Shown: positions 37,364 to 44,489 of the stretch, piece after piece
Layout of the letters: every line of letters starts with the position of its first letter
Position numbering within the stretch: position 1 is the stretch's first letter
DNA from: Planomicrobium sp. CPCC 101110
GTDB lineage: Bacteria; Bacillota; Bacilli; Bacillales_A; Planococcaceae
Direction: 5' to 3'
Assembly: GCF_007859395.1 (NCBI RefSeq)
Contig: NZ_VOHD01000003.1
Coordinates: forward strand, 913,028-977,027
DNA length: 64,000 nucleotides
Notes under the pieces: generated by a model
Database searches by the model: none
Seen by the model: only the letters and a program-made list of their open reading frames with translations
Told to the model about the DNA's origin: nothing
Position numbers and translations under genes: made by a program

Positions 37364-37402
37364 CGAAGAGCGGCTGAGCCTGAAGCTCAGCCGCTTTTCG
37401 TT
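37364..37402 (+). terminator. Rho-independent terminator
   Basis: AGCGGCTGAGC pairs with GCTCAGCCGCT around CTGAA, inside an AACGAA/TTCGTT outer stem, followed by TTATTTTA. Confidence 0.85.
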
Positions 37403-37495
37403 TATTTTACTTGTTGGATGAGGTAGAATAGGACTTATCAAAATTTTCTTTCTATTACACACAAGGTAAAGTGGACAGAAAAAAGGGGGAAGGCA

Positions 37496-38323
37496 ATGAA
37501 GGTGTTAGAACTTGAAAACGTCTCAAGGAGACGAGGGGAGAAAAAGTTGCTGAAGAATGTGAACTGGCAGGTGGAACAGGGGGAGCATTGGGTGCTGTAT
37601 GGGTTGAACGGCGCTGGAAAAACGTCGCTTCTCGATTTGATCAATGCGTATTTTTTTCCGACCGAAGGAAAAGTGAGCGTCCTTGGGATGGAGTTCGGCA
37701 AAACCTATTTGGCTGAAAAGCTTCGGAAGCAGATCGGTTTCGTTTCTTCATCGCTCCAGCAAAAAATTCTTCCGTCCGACAATGCCTACGAAGTGGTCTT
37801 GAGCGGCGCGTTCGCGTCAATCGGCCTGTATGAAGAGACGACAGCGGAAATGGACAAAAGAGGTGTTGAAATCCTGAAGGAATTGGGCTGCCTCGAATAC
37901 GCGAACCGTTCTTACGCGACCTTATCGCAAGGCGAAAAACAGCGCGTATTGATTGGTCGGGCGCTGATGGCTGAGCCTTCGCTTTTGGTTCTTGATGAAC
38001 CGACTAACGGGTTGGATTTTATCGCGCGGGAAGAACTGTTGGAAGCAATTGATACAATCGCAAAAAAACCGGACGGTCCAACAATCATTTATGTCACGCA
38101 TCATATAGAAGAGATTTTGCCGATTTTCGGCAAGACGCTTTTGCTGAAAGGCGGCGAAGTGTTTGCTTCAGGCGATACGAAAGATTTGATCACGAGCGAC
38201 GGACTTTCAGCGTTTTTCGGGATTCCGGTTAACGTCATGTGGCATCACAGCCGGCCGCTGCTTTCCAAAGCGGTGGCAAGCCAAAGCGAAATTTCTTTGT
38301 TGGGTGCGGACGGAGGCAGTTAG
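37496..38323 (+). CDS. ABC transporter ATP-binding protein (YlmA-like)
   Basis: 275 aa. Walker A 'GLNGAGKTSLLDLI', Q-loop region 'IGFVSSSLQQ', signature 'LSQGEKQRVLIGRAL', Walker B 'LLVLDEPTNGLD' and H-loop 'YVTHHIEEI'. No permease gene is adjacent. Orphan ATPases of the YlmA/ModF-like type are common in Bacillales; substrate unknown. ATG 37496 behind AAAGGGGGAAGG. Confidence 0.9.
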   Translation: MKVLELENVSRRRGEKKLLKNVNWQVEQGEHWVLYGLNGAGKTSLLDLINAYFFPTEGKVSVLGMEFGKTYLAEKLRKQIGFVSSSLQQKILPSDNAYEVVLSGAFASIGLYEETTAEMDKRGVEILKELGCLEYANRSYATLSQGEKQRVLIGRALMAEPSLLVLDEPTNGLDFIAREELLEAIDTIAKKPDGPTIIYVTHHIEEILPIFGKTLLLKGGEVFASGDTKDLITSDGLSAFFGIPVNVMWHHSRPLLSKAVASQSEISLLGADGGS

Positions 38324-38355
38324 GCAACAAATGTCTGCACCACAGCCGGCGAAAA

Positions 38356-38400
38356 AGGCAAGGCCCCGAAGTGGAACTTTGAGGCTTTGCCCGTTTTATT
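38356..38400. terminator. Hairpin terminator between convergent genes
   Basis: GGCAAGGCCCC...GAGGCTTTGCC with G-U pairs. It is placed between the ABC ATPase (plus) and the MscS gene (minus) and is followed by a T-rich run on the plus strand. Confidence 0.6.
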
Positions 38401-38407
38401 TTTCTGC

Positions 38408-39463
38408 TTATTTCTCATGAATCATGGCCACTTCCGCCAACTTGACGCCATTTGCGATGAACAGTTCGGAGATCGAGTGGCGGATCCGGCTTTCCAGTTT
38501 TTCTTTCATATCGACATCAACGACATTCACTTCCACTTGGAAATCGAGCGCTGAATTCCGGAAATCGATAAATCGGACTTCCGGCAGCTCCCCGGGTACC
38601 CCTGGCATTTTCTGTTTTTCAATTTCCGCAGCCTGCAGAAGGAGCTGTTCCACTTGTTGTGTGTCACTGCCGTAAGCGACGCTTACTACGACGCGGGCAA
38701 ATAGTTTAGCGCTGGAGCGGTTCTTGACGATTTGCTCGATAAAGTATTTGTTGGGCACAACAAGCGTTCCATTCTTTAAGGTTTCAACGACGGTGGAACG
38801 AAGGGTGATTTTTGAGATCCGTCCAATTTTCTTGTCAATTTCCACCAGTTCACCGACTTCCATCGGCCGTTCGAACAAGATGATGATGCCGGATACGAAA
38901 TTTGCCGCAATGTTGCGAACCCCAAAACCGATACCGATGCCGAGCACGCTGAAGACGACTCCGAGCGCAGTAAGATCCAGGCCAACTGTCGTAAAGCTGA
39001 GAGCCAAAGCGATAAACATCACGATATAGTAGATGATCCGGTTGAATGTATAGCTCATGCCGACATCGACATCAAACTGTTCATAAAAGAATGGCATCAC
39101 ATAGCGGTTGAACGCTTTCACCAGCCGGCTCGCAAAATTGACGATGATGGCCACTGCAACAATCAGGAATACGGATACCTTGACGCCTTCCGTTTCATAA
39201 AACGGATAAAACAGCCAGTTTTCTTTTGAAAAGTAAAACAGGAAAAAGAGAATCGCCCCGTAAAACGCGAGCCAATTCAAGATGTCCGACAGAACCGGGA
39301 AGATGCGGTCCTTGAAGCGTTTGGACGGAACTAATTTTCCCAACAGAAATACAATGAGCGATTTTGCCGCGAAAATCAGCGCCACATATACGAAAAACAT
39401 GAAAAACTCCACCAAGGAAAGGTTCTTTAAAAACTCTATACCCCGAAACAACTGGCTATTCAT
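38408..39463 (-). CDS. Mechanosensitive ion channel, MscS family
   Basis: 351 aa. Four predicted N-terminal helices, then the pore helix and MscS domain: 'LGIGIGFGVRNIAANFVSGIIILFERPMEVGELVEI', with Gly/Ala packing in the pore helix as in MscS TM3. The C-terminal alpha/beta cytosolic domain follows. Releases osmolytes on hypo-osmotic shock. Single gene on the minus strand with AGGGACG-type ribosome site upstream of the ATG at 39463. Confidence 0.92.
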   Translation of the reverse strand: MNSQLFRGIEFLKNLSLVEFFMFFVYVALIFAAKSLIVFLLGKLVPSKRFKDRIFPVLSDILNWLAFYGAILFFLFYFSKENWLFYPFYETEGVKVSVFLIVAVAIIVNFASRLVKAFNRYVMPFFYEQFDVDVGMSYTFNRIIYYIVMFIALALSFTTVGLDLTALGVVFSVLGIGIGFGVRNIAANFVSGIIILFERPMEVGELVEIDKKIGRISKITLRSTVVETLKNGTLVVPNKYFIEQIVKNRSSAKLFARVVVSVAYGSDTQQVEQLLLQAAEIEKQKMPGVPGELPEVRFIDFRNSALDFQVEVNVVDVDMKEKLESRIRHSISELFIANGVKLAEVAMIHEK

Positions 39464-39671
39464 CGTCCCTCTCCTTTGCTGCCTATATTAGTAGTATGGT
39501 TTTTCCCGGTGGGGGCTTTTTCAAACAAACAAAAGAATTTCAGTGAAAAATGGCTGTTTCGTTAGAATGTTCTTATTATTTTATTAATTTGCTACTATAA
39601 TAGAAGAAGAGGAGTTTCGCTCCCTCTGAAAAAGTACATACTTCCACGGTGAAGGTAAAGGGGCAAGAAAA

Positions 39672-41123
39672 ATGGAGAAAACGGCATTTGAAATAGAAGA
39701 GGCAACAATCCATGATATCCAGGAAGCCTTCAAAAACAGACAGCTGACTTCTGTCGAGCTGGTACAGGCCTACTTGGACCGAATTGAAAAATACGACAAG
39801 AATGGCCCGAAGATCAATTCGGTTTTGAGCATCAATCCCGATGCGCTGGAAATCGCGACGGTGCTGGATGAAAAGCGCGGGCAAGAAGGGCAGGGCCCAT
39901 TATACGGAATTCCTGTGCTGCTGAAAGACAATATTGATACGGTGGATAATATGCCGACTACCGCCGGAACCATCGCGCTCAAAGACAATTTCGCGGAAGA
40001 AGATGCATTTGTTGCTGAACAGCTGCGGCAAGCCGGCGCAATCATCCTTGGCAAAGTCAATATGAGCGAATGGGCTTATTTTATGACGCAAAATGTGCCA
40101 AGCGGCTATAGCGGGCTTGGCGGACAGGTTCTGAACCCATACGGCGTTGCTACGTTCGAAGCGGGAAGCGTCGGTGGATCGAGTTCAGGTACAGGTGCAA
40201 GCATTGCGTCAAACTTGGCGGTTGTTGGCATCGGTACAGAAACGTCCGGATCGATTTTGAGTCCATCAAGCGCCAATTCTATCGTCGGCATTAAGCCGAC
40301 GGTCGGATTGATCAGCCGAACAGGCATCATTCCGATTGCCGAAAGCCAAGACACGGCAGGACCGATGGCGCGCACCGTGGCGGATGCGGCGATTACGCTT
40401 GGCGCTCTGACTGGCATGGATGACCGGGATTCGGCCACTCGTTTGAACAATGAGAAGGCGCTGTCTGATTATACACCTCACTTGAAAGCGGACGGGCTTG
40501 AAGGAGCCCGGATCGGCGTCGACCGCTCTTTCTTGAGCGAAGCCGGCAAGGAAGAGCGCGCCGTCATGGAACAAGCCATTGAGGAATTGGAATCGCTTGG
40601 GGCGATTGTCGAGGAAGTGATCATTCCAAGACAGGAGTTCGATTCAGAAGTGCTGTGGTATGAGTTCAAGCGCGGGGTTAATGGCTATTTGCGCAAAGTG
40701 TCCGATGGGGTGCCGGTGAAGTCGCTGGCGGATGTTATCGAGTTCAACAAAATGGATCCTGCTATCCGCATGAAATTCGGCCAAAGCGAACTCGAAAAGG
40801 CATTAAGTTTGAGTGACGATCCATTAGACCCGACTTATCTGGAGCACCGTGAAACCGACCTCCGGATTTCGGCGTCCGAGGGAATCGATGCAGTGATGGC
40901 CCGTAACAGTCTGGATGCTTTATTGTTTGAGAACAACCGCGGTGCGGCTATGCCGGCAAAAGCCGGCTACCCGTCGATTACCGTGCCAGCGGGCTATACA
41001 AGCAAAGGCGAACCGGTGGGAGTGACGTTCAGTGCGCTCGCTTACAGCGAACCGAAATTGATCGAGCTTGCTTATTCCTATGAGCAAGCGACGAAAAAGC
41101 GCACAGCCCCGCAATTCGAATAA
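39672..41123 (+). CDS. Amidase (amidase-signature family)
   Basis: 483 aa. The Ser-cisSer-Lys triad is recognisable: Lys in 'PVLLKDNIDT', the Gly/Ser-rich 'GSVGGSSSGTGASIAS' and the nucleophile region 'GTETSGSILSPSSANSIVGIKPT'. It is probably a stand-alone amidase rather than GatA, because GatB/GatC genes are absent nearby and the 'S-x-N-x-x-x-G-[IF]-K-P' pattern fits amide hydrolases such as those with broad substrate range. ATG 39672 behind AAAGGGGCAAG. Confidence 0.9.
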   Translation: MEKTAFEIEEATIHDIQEAFKNRQLTSVELVQAYLDRIEKYDKNGPKINSVLSINPDALEIATVLDEKRGQEGQGPLYGIPVLLKDNIDTVDNMPTTAGTIALKDNFAEEDAFVAEQLRQAGAIILGKVNMSEWAYFMTQNVPSGYSGLGGQVLNPYGVATFEAGSVGGSSSGTGASIASNLAVVGIGTETSGSILSPSSANSIVGIKPTVGLISRTGIIPIAESQDTAGPMARTVADAAITLGALTGMDDRDSATRLNNEKALSDYTPHLKADGLEGARIGVDRSFLSEAGKEERAVMEQAIEELESLGAIVEEVIIPRQEFDSEVLWYEFKRGVNGYLRKVSDGVPVKSLADVIEFNKMDPAIRMKFGQSELEKALSLSDDPLDPTYLEHRETDLRISASEGIDAVMARNSLDALLFENNRGAAMPAKAGYPSITVPAGYTSKGEPVGVTFSALAYSEPKLIELAYSYEQATKKRTAPQFE

Positions 41124-41141
41124 AATAAGGAACAAAGAAAG

Positions 41142-41181
41142 ACAGCCGCCCTTGCAACTTGCTGAGGGCGGCTGTTTTAGG
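41142..41181 (+). terminator. Rho-independent terminator
   Basis: ACAGCCGCCCT (41142-41152) pairs with AGGGCGGCTGT (41165-41175), then TTTTA. Confidence 0.88.
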
Positions 41182-41353
41182 GTCGATTAAAGGGTGCTGA
41201 ATGCGGGCAAAATCCACTGTGCATTCTAAAGCCTTTCAATGTACATCCTACGCAATATCCTTAATTTCAAACTGTGATTGAAAAAATCGTTTAGCCTAAA
41301 TAGAAACGGGAACACTATAGATGTGAATTGGAAAACGGAGGAGGGGATATCGG

Positions 41354-41575
41354 ATGAAGCAAAACATCGGAACCATTGACTCTATGGTCCGCATTACATG
41401 CGGATTGACACTTCTTGCATGGTCGATTTCCAAAATGTCTCGGGAAAAGCCTTCTGGCGGACAGCTTTTTGTCTCAGTGATGGGAGCGCAAAAAGTGGCG
41501 GAAGGAATTACGCGTTATTGTCCGTTGACAGATGCACTGGGGATGGATCAAAAGAAAACCCGGATTGCTGCATAG
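41354..41575 (+). CDS. YgaP/DUF2892-like small membrane-associated protein
   Basis: 73 aa. The N-terminal 'MKQNIGTIDSMVRITCGLTLLAWSI' matches the DUF2892 transmembrane motif ('N.g..dr.vR...G..ll'). 'QKVAEGITRYCPLTDALG' supplies the conserved Cys-Pro-Leu seen in the family, which often accompanies rhodanese domains. ATG 41354 behind CGGAGGAGGGG. Function not established. Confidence 0.75.
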   Translation: MKQNIGTIDSMVRITCGLTLLAWSISKMSREKPSGGQLFVSVMGAQKVAEGITRYCPLTDALGMDQKKTRIAA

Positions 41576-41652
41576 AGTTGGTTTTCAAGTCTAGCGTTAG
41601 TTTCATGAAACGCACTACAATTAGTTTACCGAACTAAAAGGAGGCATCACTC

Positions 41653-42084
41653 ATGAAAGTGACAGAAATTATGACGACAGATGTGGAAACTTGCACGACA
41701 GACACTGCCATTCAGGCAGTAGCGGTTCAAATGCTGAATTTGGATGTAGGCTCTATTCCGGTTGTGGATACCAACGGTGGAGGCTTGGTCGGCATCATCA
41801 CAGACCGTGATATTGTCATACGCGGCATAGCTGCCCAATTTTCGCTCGACACGCCAGTCGGCCAGATTCTTTCTTCCGACCTTGTGACTGGAACGCCGGA
41901 TATGGATGTGGAAGACGCGGCGACGCTGATGGCGGAACACCAAATCCGCCGCCTGCCGATTTGTGAAGATAACAAATTGCTGGGCATTGTAGCGTTAGGC
42001 GACATCGCCGTGAAAGACCAATCGGACGAGCATGCTGGCGAAGCCATCGAAGATATATCGAAGCCGGCATCACCGAACGACTAA
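41653..42084 (+). CDS. CBS-domain pair protein
   Basis: 143 aa, two tandem CBS motifs: residues about 8-60 ('GSIPVVDTNGGGLVGIITDRDIVIRG') and 73-124 ('IRRLPICEDNKLLGIVALGDIAV'). Stand-alone CBS pairs bind adenosyl nucleotides and act as energy or stress sensors. ATG 41653 with AAAGGAGGC upstream. Strong terminator follows. Confidence 0.92.
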   Translation: MKVTEIMTTDVETCTTDTAIQAVAVQMLNLDVGSIPVVDTNGGGLVGIITDRDIVIRGIAAQFSLDTPVGQILSSDLVTGTPDMDVEDAATLMAEHQIRRLPICEDNKLLGIVALGDIAVKDQSDEHAGEAIEDISKPASPND

Positions 42085-42091
42085 ATAGTGA

Positions 42092-42136
42092 AACAGCCAT
42101 CCTGGAAGCGAATTCGCTTCCAGGATGGCTGTTTTT
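42092..42136. terminator. Bidirectional terminator, perfect 19-bp stem
   Basis: AACAGCCATCCTGGAAGCG (42092-42110), loop AATT, perfect complement at 42115-42133, T-run. Shared by the CBS gene and the minus-strand transporter ending at 42140. Confidence 0.93.
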
Positions 42137-42139
42137 TGT

Positions 42140-43495
42140 TCATCTTATAAAATACAAAATCACAATTCCCACATAGCAAACAATCCACAGCAGCCCGGAA
42201 AAACCCGCATTGTTCTTCAAGCTGATTTCAAATGGGCTTTTTCTGCTGATGGCGGCAAGAAGCAAATTGACGCCGGAAAACGGGGAAATGAGTATCGCCG
42301 CCATCCAGCTGGAAAGAAGGCCAAGGCTTAAATAGAGATGGTCTTCCATGAAAAGTGGAGAGCCGCTCAATGTAATCGCCAAAATTGTTGCCGTGATTAC
42401 CGGATGAAGGCCGACGATGGCCGGAACTGCCATGAGCAGGGCAATCACCGGAATTAGGAGCAGGACATTTGAAATATTCAAAGCATCAAGCAACGACAAA
42501 ATCCACTCTTCTGCTCCGTTGTCCAAAAGTGCTGTGCCAAAAGCGCCTGCAATGATGAATAACGACAATTCATTGCCCATTCCGGGAATGCGCGAATTGA
42601 AAAATGACCGGTAATTGTCTGCAAGTTGCTGTTTTGTGCTGAAAAACAGCGACCAAAGGAAAGACATTAAAATAGCGACGAGCGGGATGACGGTGAGAAC
42701 CGAAAGGCCAGTGATGTTTTCCACGACCATGATGATTGCAGTTATCAAAGCAACAATCAGCGCCAATTCCATTACTTTCCGCTTTGCCTTCTTCAGTTCC
42801 GCTTGGTTTGGCAAAGGCATTTCTATCGGTATCTCCTCACGGTTTCTCCCTTCCAGAAGCCATCCCATCAATAAGATAAGCAAGGCCAAGGAAATGCCGG
42901 GCACAAAAAGCTGCAGCCAAGAGATATCAAAATACGCGAGAACAAGACCCACGGAAATGAAGTAAGGGGACCATAAGAAAGCCAGAACAAATCCCCGGCT
43001 CATCGACTTGAGCCGCATCATTGTATAAGGCTGGAATGCCTTCGTATCCGTGAGCTGATACAAGATGGGCAGGGAACCGACGTTCATGACGGCTCCGATG
43101 CTTGCGGCGGATATGGTGGAAAACAAGTACAATTGGTGCGTCTTTTTAATATAGGAGGAAAAAATGACTTCAACATACGTTAAATAATTTCCTTGCTTGA
43201 TCGGGATGGCAAGCAGTGGAACAAAGATGAAAATGGCCAAGACGTTCGCGTTCGTCTGGAGTCCCGTGAAAAAGTGCTGCAGCCCTTCCCGGCTCATTTC
43301 CATGCTGAGCGCTCCGATGGTCAGGGCCAAAATCAGCAGTTTCGGAACACGATTCAAATACGGAAAGAACGACAACAGCGCGACCAATGCAAACAGGCTG
43401 ACAAGCCCGGTAGCGATAGGAAAAGGATAAAAGATCGACAGCAAATAAGTTCCGCCCATCAACAGTGTGCTAAGCGGCCTGATTATCGGTTTCAT
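42140..43495 (-). CDS. Polytopic membrane transporter, ion-transporter (IT)-like superfamily
   Basis: 451 aa, about 11-12 hydrophobic segments in two similar halves ('FIFVPLLAIPIKQGNYLTYV...' and 'LFIIAGAFGTALLDNGAEEWIL...'), with 'NVGSLPILYQL' and 'GLHPVITATILAITL' re-entrant-like stretches resembling the ArsB/CitM/DASS fold. No named family is recognised with certainty. Substrate unknown. Single gene on the minus strand; ATG 43495 preceded by AAGGAG. Confidence 0.6.
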   Translation of the reverse strand: MKPIIRPLSTLLMGGTYLLSIFYPFPIATGLVSLFALVALLSFFPYLNRVPKLLILALTIGALSMEMSREGLQHFFTGLQTNANVLAIFIFVPLLAIPIKQGNYLTYVEVIFSSYIKKTHQLYLFSTISAASIGAVMNVGSLPILYQLTDTKAFQPYTMMRLKSMSRGFVLAFLWSPYFISVGLVLAYFDISWLQLFVPGISLALLILLMGWLLEGRNREEIPIEMPLPNQAELKKAKRKVMELALIVALITAIIMVVENITGLSVLTVIPLVAILMSFLWSLFFSTKQQLADNYRSFFNSRIPGMGNELSLFIIAGAFGTALLDNGAEEWILSLLDALNISNVLLLIPVIALLMAVPAIVGLHPVITATILAITLSGSPLFMEDHLYLSLGLLSSWMAAILISPFSGVNLLLAAISRKSPFEISLKNNAGFSGLLWIVCYVGIVILYFIR

Positions 43496-43655
43496 GATAA
43501 AACTCCTTCGGATTTCTAATTATCTTTAGTTTGCCAGAAAAATCGGTATCCGTCTTCAAGAACGTATAAAAGAACCATGCTAATCGAACAGAAAAGAACA
43601 GCTCAAATGTAACGATGCGGCTCTTGGCGTATAGAAGCAATTCAAGGAAATGAAA

Positions 43656-43688
43656 GGCCGATCGGGACCGGCCTTCCGTTTTTTTGTT
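43656..43688 (+). terminator. Hairpin with T-run
   Basis: AAGGCCG...CGGCCTT followed by CCGTTTTTTTG. No plus-strand gene ends here now, so it may be a relic. Confidence 0.6.
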
Positions 43689-43817
43689 TTAAGCATACTC
43701 TTCTTTGCCAATTTATTAATACTTCATGAAACAGGCAAAATGACGGAGAAAATATATGCTTGTCTTTGCATTGTTTCGTGGACGCTAACCCTGCTAATTT
43801 ATAAAGTCTAAAACAAA

Positions 43818-43852
43818 AAAGAGCAAAGAAGAAAAATCTTCTTTGCTCTTAT
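43818..43852. terminator. Bidirectional terminator beside the EAL remnant
   Basis: AAGAGCAAAGAAGA pairs with TCTTCTTTGCTCTT around AAAA. It lies just downstream of the decayed minus-strand EAL reading frame. Confidence 0.75.
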
Positions 43853-43859
43853 TCAAAGC

Positions 43860-44200
43860 TTATTCTTCTATTATAAATTTACAATCCTTTTGAAGATACT
43901 TTGCTTCGAAATCCTCCAGTTTCAAAGGTTTATCAAAAAAGTGGTCCTGGAAAACGTTGTATTCGTTGTTTTTTTAGAATGGACTTCCTCGATGCGTTCC
44001 ATGCATTCTGCAACTAGTTCGCACTCGATCCTCTTCGTCAGATGAATAAACGATTTTAGTCTTCCGCCAAATTAAGTTAAGCACAAACCTTAGACCAAAC
44101 TTGGTTCACTTGGATAATTTGCCCTTTGTCACCAATCAATACAAGCGGATTTTTAGCCACATGAAACTGTTCTTTTGATATATTGATTTGTTATTTCACT
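43860..44200 (-). pseudogene. Decayed PAS/EAL-type c-di-GMP protein remnant
   Basis: The minus strand ends with 'DHFFDKPLKLEDFEAKYL' and a stop at 43860, which matches the C-terminal 'GYYFSKPLPxxEFExxYL' of EAL domains. Upstream, in shifted frames, 'CELVAECMERIEEV' resembles the 'xVVAEGVETxEQ' EAL motif, and 'NPLVLIGDKGQIIQVNQVWSK' resembles a PAS core. No frame is continuous, and the GGDEF part and most of the EAL domain are missing. An intact PAS-GGDEF-EAL gene lies at 50068. Confidence 0.5.
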
Positions 44201-44489
44201 TTTTCCAGGTTGACATATGGGTTTAGCTATGTCCATACTTTTTAATTTTTTTATAAATATAATATCGGAAAGCATGAAGAGGTTTATATTTACCAATTGT
44301 GCACTAAAAATTACACATCAAAGATAAAATGAAAACGATTTATTAAGTTAAATACTTTATTTGTAAAAAAACACTGCATTTATTCCTCTTTAAAAACATG
44401 TTATCATGTGGGAGGAAAGTTTGGGAACGATTTTAATAAATAGCGATATTATCCTTTTAATATCGCCTTAAATAAAAGGAGCTTGATGC
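44201..44489. other. AT-rich promoter region of the large subtilase
   Basis: No gene recognised. The ribosome site AAAGGAG lies just before ATG 44490. The short direct/inverted repeat AATAGCGATATTA/TAATATCGCC (about 44439-44467) may be regulatory. Confidence 0.35.

Noticed and set aside
42140-43495. Calling the membrane protein a specific arsenite, citrate or Na+/H+ transporter
   Set aside because: Only the general two-halved ion-transporter-like topology is visible; no substrate-specific motif is recognised.
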